Shown one piece after another: positions 1 through 7,109 of a stretch of 29,298 nt of DNA. How positions within the stretch are numbered: position 1 is the stretch's first letter; each line of letters opens with the position of its first letter. Position numbers and translations under genes: made by a program. Source of the stretch: Veillonella sp. AM51-8BH (GTDB lineage: Bacteria > Bacillota > Negativicutes > Veillonellales > Veillonellaceae); NCBI RefSeq assembly GCF_003463825.1, contig NZ_QSDY01000021.1:1-29298 (forward strand), given 5' to 3'. A model generated the notes under the pieces. The model did no database searches, was not told the origin of the DNA, and was given only the letters and a program-made list of their open reading frames with translations.

Positions 1-35
1 TTTACGACCTTAATATCTTCTTAGAAAGCAGACAA

Positions 36-272
36 ATGGAAAAACAAATAGTAAATATATTTTTACTTTTAGGTTTTAATTATTATATGATTAAATCTTG
101 GGGTACACGGAAGGTTACAATTTTAACACTAATTGGCAACTATTTCTTAATCAGTATTTTAATAGAATCGTATTTTGGGTTACCTAAATTCATTGAGGAC
201 TTTAATGCACTATTTATGCTTGGAATAGGTATGGTAGGTACTTATATCTTATGGCGTAAAAATAAAGCTTGA
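36..272 (+). CDS. Small hypothetical membrane protein, possibly 5'-truncated by the window edge
   Basis: I do not recognise this protein. It is 78 residues from the ATG at 36, with hydrophobic segments at about residues 5-17, 28-45 and 58-73, and a basic tail (WRKNKA), so it is probably a small integral membrane protein. The reading frame is open upstream of the ATG to the window edge, and the only Shine-Dalgarno-like bases (GAAAG at 24-28) are weak. The true start may therefore lie outside the window. After its TGA the same frame continues into another hydrophobic stretch, described in the next entry. It is AT-rich and unlike the housekeeping genes that follow. No function is assigned. Confidence 0.45.
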   Translation: MEKQIVNIFLLLGFNYYMIKSWGTRKVTILTLIGNYFLISILIESYFGLPKFIEDFNALFMLGIGMVGTYILWRKNKA

Positions 273-401
273 ACACTAACGGAGTATGAAAAAAGAGGAT
301 GGATTCTGACTCGTACTTTCTTAGCATTATTTGTCTTATCTGTATTAGTAGGTGTATTAGTTTTTTTGTTTATGAAGTATATTTATGGGATATATATCTA
401 G
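273..401 (+). pseudogene. In-frame membrane-segment fragment after the first ORF
   Basis: Directly after the TGA at 270-272, the same frame stays open for 42 codons and encodes a basic/polar stretch (EYEKRGW) followed by a long hydrophobic segment (LALFVLSVLVGVLVFLF). That composition suits a transmembrane helix. The frame has no ATG before the helix and no clear ribosome binding site. It may be the decayed end of a small membrane gene, or chance in AT-rich DNA. The rest of the interval up to 456 shows nothing I can support. Confidence 0.2.
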
Positions 402-456
402 AGCTAGGTTTATTGCTTTTAATAGTTCTAGTCAGACAATTATATATTCTGAAAGA

Positions 457-486
457 TTGACATTCTTCCCTCTATATTGCTACAAT
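457..486 (+). promoter_or_regulatory. Sigma-70-type promoter for the glyQS leader
   Basis: A perfect -35 box TTGACA (457-462) is separated by 18 bases from TACAAT (481-486). The start point would fall near 492-495, just ahead of the T-box stem I. The box matches and position make this the promoter of the glyQS transcript. Confidence 0.75.
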
Positions 487-499
487 ATTGTGTATAATA

Positions 500-703
500 T
501 ATGCGATGAAGCAGAGTAGTAAACCTCTCTAGCGAGTGAGGATGGTGTAAGCTCACATTTGGTTGAAGGCGCTGTAGAGCATTGGCAGGAACGCAGGTAT
601 CTGTTAGTAAAGGCCAACATAGAAAAAAGAGGGCGCAAGCCAAATAGGGTGGAACCGCGGGTATACTCGTCCCTGTAACGTTTTTCGTTACAGGGACTTT
701 TTT
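500..703 (+). promoter_or_regulatory. T-box leader (tRNA-Gly sensing) upstream of glyQS
   Basis: The conserved T-box sequence AGGGTGGAACCGCGG is present at 646-660, followed by a strong terminator hairpin. In stem I, AGTA near 515-521 faces GAA at 565-567, flanked by helices CAG/CTG (512-514 with 572-574) and AACC/GGTT (522-525 with 561-564). This is the expected layout of the loop-E/specifier region. The triplet after GAA is GGC (568-570), a glycine codon, which fits the downstream genes. In known T-boxes, uncharged tRNA pairs with the specifier and T-box and favours antitermination, so glyQS would be expressed when glycyl-tRNA is low. The specifier assignment is mine by manual folding. Confidence 0.93.
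669..703 (+). terminator. Intrinsic terminator of the glyQS T-box leader
   Basis: GTCCCTGTAACG (669-680) pairs perfectly with CGTTACAGGGAC (686-697) around a five-T loop, followed by six T residues. It is the conditional terminator of the T-box switch and ends about 50 bases before the glyQ start. Confidence 0.9.
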
Positions 704-755
704 GTTTGTAACGAAATGGTTGATTTTATGTCGGTTGTGTAAAGTGGAGGCAGCA

Positions 756-1631
756 ATGACATTTCAAGAGATTATTTTAAATCTACAAAAATTCTGGAGC
801 GATCAAGGTTGTATCGTTCAAAATCCATATGATGTCGAAAAGGGTGCAGGTACAATGAACCCTGCAACATTCTTGCATGCTATTGGTCCTGAACCATGGG
901 CTGTATGTTATGTAGAACCTTCTCGTCGTCCAGCAGATGGTCGTTATGGTGATAACCCTAACCGTTTGTTCCAACATCATCAATTCCAAGTTATCGTGAA
1001 ACCATCTCCAGATAATATCCAAGAATTGTACTTACAATCCTTGGCAACCCTTGGTATTCATGCGGAAGATCACGATATTCGTTTCGTAGAGGATAACTGG
1101 GAATCCCCAACATTGGGCGCTTGGGGCCTTGGTTGGGAAGTATGGCTTGATGGTATGGAAGTAACTCAGTTCACATATTTCCAACAAGTTGGTTCCATCG
1201 ACTGTAAACCAGTTTCCGTAGAAATTACATATGGTTTAGAACGTTTGGCTATGTACATTCAAGGCGTAGAAAACGTATATGACCTTAAATGGAATGAAAA
1301 TGTTACATATGGTGATGTTTGGCATGCTAACGAAGTTGAACAATCCGTATATAACTTTGAATTAGCAGATACAGATATGCTTTTCAAATTGTTTGATATG
1401 TACGAAGCAGAAGCAAAACGCGTTTGTGCAGCCGGCTATGTATTACCAGCTTACGACTATGTATTGAAATGTTCCCACACATTCAACTTGCTTGATTCCC
1501 GTGGTGCTATTTCCATCAGCGAACGTACTGCTTTCATTGGCCGCGTACGTGCATTAGCTCGTATTTGTGCACAACAATACCTTGCTAAACGCGAAGAATT
1601 AGGTTTCCCACTTTTGAAAGGAGATAAATAA
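756..1631 (+). CDS. glyQ: Glycyl-tRNA synthetase alpha subunit
   Basis: This is the catalytic alpha subunit of the heterotetrameric (alpha2beta2) glycyl-tRNA synthetase, which joins glycine to tRNA-Gly in the cytoplasm. The N-terminus [14 protein letters not shown], the segment [19 protein letters not shown] (about residues 30-48) and the class II motif-2 region [20 protein letters not shown] are typical of GlyQ. The ATG at 756 is preferred over the in-frame ATG at 702: AGTGGAGG lies at 743-750 just upstream, and known GlyQ proteins start at MTFQ. The earlier ATG would add 18 atypical residues and fall inside the terminator T-run. The product is 291 residues, normal for the family. glyS follows after one base, so the two are co-transcribed under T-box control. 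Confidence 0.97.
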   Translation: MTFQEIILNLQKFWSDQGCIVQNPYDVEKGAGTMNPATFLHAIGPEPWAVCYVEPSRRPADGRYGDNPNRLFQHHQFQVIVKPSPDNIQELYLQSLATLGIHAEDHDIRFVEDNWESPTLGAWGLGWEVWLDGMEVTQFTYFQQVGSIDCKPVSVEITYGLERLAMYIQGVENVYDLKWNENVTYGDVWHANEVEQSVYNFELADTDMLFKLFDMYEAEAKRVCAAGYVLPAYDYVLKCSHTFNLLDSRGAISISERTAFIGRVRALARICAQQYLAKREELGFPLLKGDK

Positions 1632-1632
1632 G

Positions 1633-3684
1633 ATGGCAAAGGATTTATTATTTGAAATCGGTGCAGAAGAAATTCCTGCCGGCTTTATGCCAAATATCTT
1701 AGGTCAATTGAAACAATTGGCTGAAACAAAATTAAATGATGCCCATCTTCCTTTTGAAAGCATCGCAACTTACGGTACACCACGTCGTTTGGCTCTTATC
1801 GTGAAAGGTCTTGCTGATACATCTGCTGAAATCAGCGAACGTCATAAAGGTCCTTCTGCATCCATTGCATATGATGCTGACGGTAATGCAACAAAAGCTG
1901 CTATCGGCTTTGCTCGTGGTAAAGGTCTTGATGTAGCTGATCTCGTTATAGAAGACGGTTATATTTATGCTGAAACTAAAACGGCAGGCGTACCTGCAAA
2001 AGATATTGTTACAGACATGTTGCCACAATTGATTACAGGTCTTAACTTCCCTAAATCCATGCATTGGGGCAACCTAGATGCTAAATTTGTACGTCCAGTA
2101 CGTTGGCTTGTAGCGTTACTTGATGAAGAAGTAATTCCTGTAGAATTTGCTACTGTAAAATCTGGTAATGTAACACGTGGTCATCGCTTCTTAGGTGCTG
2201 ATGAAATCACTATCAAAAATGCAGCATCCTATGTAGATACATTAAAAGAAAACTTTGTTATGGTTGATCAAGACGCACGTCGTGAATTGATCTCTAAACA
2301 ATTACATGATATTGCAGCTTCTAAAAATGCATCCATCGTTTGGGATGATGATTTGTTAGAAGAAATCAACTATCTTGTTGAATGGCCTACAGCATTGTGT
2401 GGTGGCTTTGAAGCGTCCTACTTGGCACTTCCAGATGCAGCTATCATTACACCTATGAAAGACCATCAACGCTACTTCCCATTGGTTGACCAAGACGGCA
2501 AATTATTGCCAATGTTCTTAACAGTTCGTAACGGCTCCGATCACTCCATCGAAGTAGTTCAAGCGGGTAATGAACGCGTATTGCGCGCACGTCTTGATGA
2601 TGCTAAATTCTTCTTCAATGAAGACCGTAAGAAGCCTCTTATCGACCGTCAAGATGGTTTGACTAAAATCGTATTCCAAGAAGGTCTTGGTAACTTAGCA
2701 GATAAAACTGAACGTTTACTTAAATTGGGCCGTGCATTTGGTGAAGAATGTGGCCTGCACGAAGATGCAGCTGTTGTATTGGAACGCGCTACAGAGCTTG
2801 CTAAAACTGACCTTACGACTGGTATGGTTACAGAGTTCACTGAATTACAAGGCGTAATGGGTAAAGAATACGCTTTACTTGATGGTGAATCTGAAGAAGT
2901 AGCAGAAGCTATTTTCGAACAATATTTACCACGTTTTGCAGGCGATGTATTGCCTCAAACTGAAGCAGGTAAAGTATTGTCCATCATCGATAAAGTAGAT
3001 AACATCGTTGCTACTTTCAGCCGTGGTTTAATCCCTACAGGTTCTCAAGATCCATATGCATTGCGTCGTCAAACTATTGGTATTTTGAACATCTTACTTG
3101 GTAGTGAGTGGAATATCAGCTTGCGTCCAATTTTCAAAGCATCTATGGAATTGCTTAATGTACCAGCTGAAAAACAAGACGAATTGCTTAGCCAAGTAGA
3201 AGAGTTCTTCACACTTCGTTTGAAAAATATCTTCCTTGATCGCGAAGTTCCTCATCATGTAATCGATTTGTTGTTGTCCAACAATGAATTGTCCGTTGCT
3301 GATGCTGAAGGTCTTGTAAATGCATTGTTAGCAAACCGCATTGATGAAAATGTTGAACTTGTTCAAGCTTATACTCGTATGTACAATCTTGTAAAAGATG
3401 TAGAATATACAGGCGTTAATAGCGACTTGTTAAAAGAAGATGCTGAAAAAGCATTGTTCGAAGCTGCTTCTAAAGCATCCGAAGCAAGTCTTGCTGCATG
3501 GGAAGCTAATGATTATGCTGCAGTTGTAGCAGTTCCAGCTACTTTGGTTCCAGCCATTAACAAATTCTTTGAAGATGTAATGGTTATGGATAAAGACGAA
3601 GCTATTAAAGCTAACCGTCTACAACTTGTTCGCTTGGCGTACAGCGTAATGGCTATTATCGGCGATATTAGTGCATTAAAATAA
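1633..3684 (+). CDS. glyS: Glycyl-tRNA synthetase beta subunit
   Basis: This is the beta subunit of the two-subunit glycyl-tRNA synthetase, needed for tRNA recognition and activity with GlyQ. At 683 residues it matches the family's usual length of about 690. It opens with LLFEIGAEEIPAGFM, typical of GlyS, and has the TYGTPRRLAL motif near residues 46-55, KDHQRYFPL in the middle, and a C-terminal helical anticodon-binding region. The ribosome site AAAGGAGAT (1617-1625) lies in the last codons of glyQ and the start codon is one base past the glyQ stop, so translation is probably coupled. A terminator follows at 3732. Confidence 0.97.
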   Translation: MAKDLLFEIGAEEIPAGFMPNILGQLKQLAETKLNDAHLPFESIATYGTPRRLALIVKGLADTSAEISERHKGPSASIAYDADGNATKAAIGFARGKGLDVADLVIEDGYIYAETKTAGVPAKDIVTDMLPQLITGLNFPKSMHWGNLDAKFVRPVRWLVALLDEEVIPVEFATVKSGNVTRGHRFLGADEITIKNAASYVDTLKENFVMVDQDARRELISKQLHDIAASKNASIVWDDDLLEEINYLVEWPTALCGGFEASYLALPDAAIITPMKDHQRYFPLVDQDGKLLPMFLTVRNGSDHSIEVVQAGNERVLRARLDDAKFFFNEDRKKPLIDRQDGLTKIVFQEGLGNLADKTERLLKLGRAFGEECGLHEDAAVVLERATELAKTDLTTGMVTEFTELQGVMGKEYALLDGESEEVAEAIFEQYLPRFAGDVLPQTEAGKVLSIIDKVDNIVATFSRGLIPTGSQDPYALRRQTIGILNILLGSEWNISLRPIFKASMELLNVPAEKQDELLSQVEEFFTLRLKNIFLDREVPHHVIDLLLSNNELSVADAEGLVNALLANRIDENVELVQAYTRMYNLVKDVEYTGVNSDLLKEDAEKALFEAASKASEASLAAWEANDYAAVVAVPATLVPAINKFFEDVMVMDKDEAIKANRLQLVRLAYSVMAIIGDISALK

Positions 3685-3731
3685 TATATTTTGTATTAGA
3701 TACATTAAACTTTTACAGAAATATATGAAAG

Positions 3732-3758
3732 AAGAGGTACCGTTTGGTACCTCTTTTT
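3732..3758 (+). terminator. Rho-independent terminator after glyS
   Basis: AAGAGGTACC (3732-3741) and GGTACCTCTT (3746-3755) form a perfect 10-bp stem with a GTTT loop, followed by a T-run to 3758. It closes the glyQS transcript. Confidence 0.9.
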
Positions 3759-3794
3759 GCTTTTACGAAGAATATACATATTTTATGCAGGAAT

Positions 3795-3823
3795 TTTTGA
3801 GACTATGGCGAATATCTTATAAT
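3795..3823 (+). promoter_or_regulatory. Candidate promoter of the MarR-type regulator
   Basis: A perfect TATAAT (3818-3823) is preceded at 17 bases by the weak -35 TTTTGA (3795-3800). It lies about 30 bases before the regulator's start and after the glyS terminator. The -35 match is poor, so the promoter may be activator- or context-dependent. Confidence 0.45.
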
Positions 3824-3851
3824 ATACAAAGTTGTATGAGGAGATACTGTC

Positions 3852-4238
3852 ATGAATCATGATGAATTATATAAAGCCTTATGTAAGGTGCCAAATGGTA
3901 AAGAAAAGTCTCGTGATAAAATAATTATAGAATTATATATGCGATCTCAAGGAGCATCTCAAAAACAATTAGTAGATGCTCTTAATATGCGTCCTGCTAC
4001 AGTATCAGAGCAGACGGATATACTGATTGAATTAGGGTATGTCACAAAGCATATTGATTATATGGATAAACGAATTTCTGTAGTAGGCCTTACGGAAGAG
4101 GGCAAGCGATTAGGTAAATCATTACTACATTCGTATGATCAATTTCTTAATGTACTATTTTCTGATTTTTCTGATGATGAAAAAGATGATTTATATCGCT
4201 TGTTAGGTAAGTTAAAGCGTCCAATCTTAAGTAAATAA
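3852..4238 (+). CDS. MarR-family winged-helix transcriptional regulator
   Basis: This 128-residue protein has the shape of a MarR repressor. Helical N-terminal residues precede a winged helix-turn-helix at about residues 35-95: ASQKQLVDALNMRPATVSEQTDILIELGYV forms the two HTH helices, and DKRISVVGLTEEGKRL forms the wing. The D-KR---V-LTEEG pattern is a family signature. C-terminal helices (residues 100-124) would form the dimer interface. AGGAGA at 3839-3844 gives a good ribosome site. It stands alone between the glyS terminator and the rplS promoter, so neither its target genes nor its ligand can be read from context. Autoregulation is common in this family but is not shown here. Confidence 0.88.
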   Translation: MNHDELYKALCKVPNGKEKSRDKIIIELYMRSQGASQKQLVDALNMRPATVSEQTDILIELGYVTKHIDYMDKRISVVGLTEEGKRLGKSLLHSYDQFLNVLFSDFSDDEKDDLYRLLGKLKRPILSK

Positions 4239-4268
4239 TTAGTTTCTCAAAATTATATAGAAAATACT

Positions 4269-4298
4269 TGCGAACAGTACGTGATTTATGATACTATA
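4269..4298 (+). promoter_or_regulatory. Candidate rplS promoter
   Basis: TTGCGA (4269-4274) lies 16 bases ahead of GATACT (4291-4296), or 18 bases ahead of the overlapping TACTAT (4293-4298). It sits right before the structured rplS leader and would give a start near 4303. Confidence 0.5.
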
Positions 4299-4311
4299 TT
4301 GCTGTTAATTT

Positions 4312-4369
4312 GAGACAGTCCGCTGCCTATAAGGTGTAGGTATTGAATGTCTGCAAACAGGAGGAAACA
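4312..4369 (+). promoter_or_regulatory. Candidate L19 (rplS) autoregulatory leader
   Basis: Between the promoter and the rplS ribosome site, GACA (4315-4318) can pair with TGTC (4349-4352). Inside it, TGCCTA (4324-4329) pairs with TAGGTA (4337-4342), the latter including one G-T wobble. Together they give a compact hairpin ending just before AGGAGG at 4359-4364. Firmicutes rplS transcripts are known to carry an L19 leader RNA that is thought to mediate feedback by the protein. The position and fold fit it, but I identified it by eye only. Confidence 0.55.
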
Positions 4370-4711
4370 ATGAACATTATTAACGTACTTGAACAAGAAC
4401 AACTTCGTACAGACATCCCTACTTTCCGCGCTGGTGACACAGTTCGCGTACACGTAAAAGTAGTGGAAGGTTCTCGTGAACGTATCCAAGTATTCGAAGG
4501 TTTGGTAATTAAACGTCAAAACGGTGGCGTACGTGAAACTTTCACAGTTCGTCGTATTGCATCCGGTGTAGGTGTAGAACGTACATTCCCACTTCACAGC
4601 CCACGCTTAGCTAAAATCGAAGTTATGCGCCGTGGTGTTGTTCGTCGTGCTAAATTGTACTACTTACGTAACCTTACTGGTAAAGCTGCTCGTATTCGCG
4701 AAAAACGCTAA
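4370..4711 (+). CDS. rplS: 50S ribosomal protein L19
   Basis: This is ribosomal protein L19 of the large subunit, near the 30S-50S interface. The 113-residue product carries the family pattern: [52 protein letters not shown], and the basic tail [23 protein letters not shown]. The ATG at 4370 is chosen over the in-frame ATG at 4343. AGGAGG is correctly placed just ahead of 4370, and the upstream codons fall inside the leader hairpin. It has its own promoter and a strong terminator, so it is probably mainly monocistronic, with rbgA read by readthrough or from a weak promoter. Confidence 0.97.
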   Translation: MNIINVLEQEQLRTDIPTFRAGDTVRVHVKVVEGSRERIQVFEGLVIKRQNGGVRETFTVRRIASGVGVERTFPLHSPRLAKIEVMRRGVVRRAKLYYLRNLTGKAARIREKR

Positions 4712-4716
4712 TGTTC

Positions 4717-4750
4717 ATAAAAGGCTGCCGTTGGCAGCCTTTTATTTTTG
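4717..4750 (+). terminator. Rho-independent terminator after rplS
   Basis: ATAAAAGGCTGCC (4717-4729) pairs with GGCAGCCTTTTAT (4733-4745), a perfect 13-bp stem with a GTT loop, followed by TTTT. Its position six bases after the rplS stop is typical. Confidence 0.92.
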
Positions 4751-4779
4751 CTAAAATTTAGATGTAGAAAGGAAATACT

Positions 4780-5685
4780 ATGGCAGATTCACCTATCGTA
4801 CATTGGTTCCCTGGGCATATGGCGAAAGCCACACGTATGATTACGGAGTATATCAAAAAGGTAGACGTAGTTATCGAGTTACTCGATGCGCGTATTCCTC
4901 GTTCTAGTGCCAATCCTGTAATCACTGAACTGGTTGGTCAGAAACCTCATATCGTATTGTTAAATAAAGTAGATTTAGCAGATCCTAAAGCCACAAAGGA
5001 ATGGACCGAATTCTTTACTAAACAAGGTATCACAGTATTGGCTATCGATTCTAAGTCTGGCAAGGGGAATAAGAAGTTAATATCTACTGTAGAGCGTTTG
5101 AGCAAGCCTATCATCGATCGTTGGGTCGCAAAAGGCATTCGTAGCCGGTCTGTGCGTACTATTATTTTAGGTATTCCTAATGTGGGTAAATCTACATTGA
5201 TTAACTCCTTAGCTGGCTCTGCAGCAACGCGTACAGCTAACAAAGCAGGTCATACCCGTGGTCAACAATGGGTTAAAATCGGCAAAAACCTTGAATTGCT
5301 CGATACACCAGGTGTATTGTGGCCTAAATTAGAGGACCAACGCGCAGCGGCTCGTCTTGCTATGACGGGGGCCGTTTCTGATGATGTGTATGATTTAGAG
5401 CATGTCATTAAACAATTAATTAATCACTTATTGACGAATACACCAAATATTTTGGTAGAACGTTATAAATTAAAAGAAGAAGAGATGACAGATGTAGATA
5501 CTATTCTTGAAAACATCGGTCGTCGTCGTGGTTGTCTCGTTAGTGGTGGCGTAGTAGACTTTGATAAAGCACGCCGCATTATCTTGCAAGACTACCGCAA
5601 TACTAAACTAGGTACAATTACTCTCGATAAAGTTGATGAAGAACCATACTATCCTGAAATCGGTGAGGACACACAAAATGGATAA
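4780..5685 (+). CDS. rbgA: Ribosome biogenesis GTPase RbgA (YlqF)
   Basis: RbgA is a circularly permuted GTPase that assists late assembly of the 50S subunit. The permuted order is visible in the 301-residue product. The G4 motif NKVD (62-65) comes first, then the G1 P-loop GIPNVGKS (131-138), the G2 threonine in GHTRG (about 157-161) and the G3 motif DTPG (175-178). The N-terminus WFPGHMAKATRMI is typical of YlqF. A C-terminal RNA-binding-like region follows. GAAAGGA upstream provides the ribosome site. The gene follows rplS, as in Bacillus, and overlaps rnhB by eight bases, so the two are translated from one message. Confidence 0.95.
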   Translation: MADSPIVHWFPGHMAKATRMITEYIKKVDVVIELLDARIPRSSANPVITELVGQKPHIVLLNKVDLADPKATKEWTEFFTKQGITVLAIDSKSGKGNKKLISTVERLSKPIIDRWVAKGIRSRSVRTIILGIPNVGKSTLINSLAGSAATRTANKAGHTRGQQWVKIGKNLELLDTPGVLWPKLEDQRAAARLAMTGAVSDDVYDLEHVIKQLINHLLTNTPNILVERYKLKEEEMTDVDTILENIGRRRGCLVSGGVVDFDKARRIILQDYRNTKLGTITLDKVDEEPYYPEIGEDTQNG

Positions 5686-6475
5686 GGATACATTTAGTAA
5701 ATTAAAAGTGGCAGATATAAAAGCTCTTTTTGAAACTGAACAAGCCTTAGAGATTTTGCCTTTAGCTCAAGAGGACGATCGTAGTTCTGTACAAAAATTG
5801 GCCGCTTCTTACATTAAGCGCCAAGAAAAAGAGCTAAAAGAACAACAACGCCTCATGAGCATGTATGACTATGAAGGTATGTTCTACGATCAAGGTATGT
5901 ATCATGTAGCTGGTGTCGACGAGGTAGGTCGTGGTCCTATTGCAGGACCTGTAACGGTAGCTGCCGTTATATTGCCGCCTATGACATTAATTCCTGGTTT
6001 AAATGACTCTAAAAAGCTAACTGAAGAAAAGCGTGAAATCCTCTACGATATCATCATGAAAGAAGCCGTAGCAGTAAGCTGTATTTCCTACGGTCCAGAA
6101 AAGATTGATGAGCTCAATATCTACGAAGCAACACGCCAAGCTATGTATGAGGCGATTCGCACGCTCAGCGTACCCGCTGAAGCCGTAGTGGCTGATGCTA
6201 TGAAATTGCCTGATTTAACGATTCCCGTTGAATCTATTATTAAGGGCGATAGTAAAAGCGCTAATATTGCTGCTGCATCAATCATTGCAAAGGTTACACG
6301 AGATCGATATATGAAGAGCCTTGATGATGAATACCCTGGTTATGGATTTGGTATTCATAAAGGCTATTATACGGAGTTACACAAAGAAGCTGTTGAACAG
6401 CAAGGTGTAACACCACTACATCGCAAGAGCTTTGAACCCATTAAATCTATCGTTCGTTGGGTTAAACCTGAGTGA
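5678..6475 (+). CDS. rnhB: Ribonuclease HII
   Basis: RNase HII cuts the RNA strand of RNA-DNA hybrids, including single ribonucleotides in DNA. The 265-residue product has an N-terminal extension of about 75 residues, as in other Firmicutes RnhB, then the signature GVDEVGRGPIAGPV (79-92) with catalytic D81 and E82. VADAM supplies D173, and KGDSKS supplies D191, which keeps the 18-residue spacing of the E. coli third and fourth acids. AKVTRDRYM follows. I chose ATG 5678, which overlaps the rbgA stop and has GGTGAGG upstream, over the more distal in-frame ATG at 5633, which would lie 53 bases inside rbgA. A double hairpin terminates the transcript. Confidence 0.95.
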   Translation: MDKDTFSKLKVADIKALFETEQALEILPLAQEDDRSSVQKLAASYIKRQEKELKEQQRLMSMYDYEGMFYDQGMYHVAGVDEVGRGPIAGPVTVAAVILPPMTLIPGLNDSKKLTEEKREILYDIIMKEAVAVSCISYGPEKIDELNIYEATRQAMYEAIRTLSVPAEAVVADAMKLPDLTIPVESIIKGDSKSANIAAASIIAKVTRDRYMKSLDDEYPGYGFGIHKGYYTELHKEAVEQQGVTPLHRKSFEPIKSIVRWVKPE

Positions 6476-6524
6476 TTATATTAACGTAAATTTATTATAC
6501 AAATTGTATATAGTTTATAACCGT

Positions 6525-6571
6525 AAAGAGGTTCCTATTGGTCACCGATGTGACTATTAGGAACCTCTTTT
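6525..6571 (+). terminator. Terminator after rnhB
   Basis: AAAGAGGTTCCTA (6525-6537) pairs perfectly with TAGGAACCTCTTT (6558-6570). Inside this stem is a second small hairpin, GTCAC (6541-6545) with GTGAC (6550-6554). The T-run is short (TTTTG), but stem strength and position support termination. Confidence 0.85.
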
Positions 6572-6641
6572 GTATTTACTTTTATAGTCTCCATACTCTA
6601 CGCTACAAGTAAGTGTTACCTGTTGAAAGTTTAGATGTAGA

Positions 6642-6681
6642 TTGAGTGATAACTATTCTATAAGTTATTGTAGTTACTACA
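6642..6681 (+). promoter_or_regulatory. Weak candidate promoter with a small inverted repeat before yraN
   Basis: TTGAGT (6642-6647) and TATTGT (6666-6671) are 18 bases apart, each matching consensus at four of six bases. TGTAGT-T-ACTACA (6669-6681), a perfect 6-bp inverted repeat, overlaps the expected -10/+1 region and could be an operator. The rest of the 224-base interval holds only the rnhB terminator. The repeat is short enough to arise by chance. Confidence 0.25.
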
Positions 6682-6699
6682 CGTAAATAGGAGGTATAT

Positions 6700-7098
6700 A
6701 TGAAGACGATTAGTACGGGTAAAGCATTTAATGAACTCGATTCCAAGGAACTTGGAAAATGGGGTGAACGGGTGGCCATTAAATATATTGAAAAAATAGG
6801 CCTTACTGTAGTAGATACAAATTATCGAACTAGATTAGGTGAAATCGATATTATTGCTAAACGTGATTTAGTATATCACTTTATTGAAATTAAAGCCCGT
6901 CGAGGAATGCAGCATGGATTGGCTCGAGAGGCGGTAACAAAGAAGAAACAAAAGCATATTAAACGGGCAGCCATGTTATTTTTGTATGATCTACATCAGA
7001 AAAGACGGCGATGGAAAGAGTTATCCTTTGATGTAATCGAAGTGTACTTACATGAAGACTTTCAAAGTTCTATTCATTATTTGCCGCAGTGTTTTTAG
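6700..7098 (+). CDS. yraN: UPF0102 family protein, YraN-like (predicted nuclease fold)
   Basis: The 132-residue product belongs to the UPF0102/YraN family, whose fold resembles restriction endonuclease-like nucleases but whose role is not established. The visible core is GKWGERVAIKYIEK (residues 19-32), TNYRTRLGEIDIIAK (40-54) and FIEIKARRGMQHG (61-73). E23, D50, E63 and K65 make the expected PD-(D/E)xK-like set. AGGAGG lies just ahead of the ATG. It starts a compact run with comM, dprA, topA and trmFO and sits next to comM and dprA in many bacteria. That suggests a DNA-handling role, but this is inference from neighbours. Confidence 0.9.
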   Translation: MKTISTGKAFNELDSKELGKWGERVAIKYIEKIGLTVVDTNYRTRLGEIDIIAKRDLVYHFIEIKARRGMQHGLAREAVTKKKQKHIKRAAMLFLYDLHQKRRRWKELSFDVIEVYLHEDFQSSIHYLPQCF

Positions 7099-7109
7099 AG
7101 AGGTTACCT

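Noticed and set aside
299..460. 53-codon ORF from the ATG at 299 to the stop at 460
   Set aside because: Cysteine- and aromatic-rich composition without a plausible domain, GAGG touching the ATG, and an end inside the glyQS promoter. It looks like a shadow of the hydrophobic fragment in the neighbouring frame.
702..755. Longer glyQ start at the ATG at 702
   Set aside because: It lies in the T-run of the T-box terminator, lacks a ribosome site and adds residues not found in GlyQ. The ATG at 756 follows AGTGGAGG.
4343..4369. Longer rplS start at 4343
   Set aside because: It falls in the leader hairpin without a ribosome site. AGGAGG directly precedes 4370.
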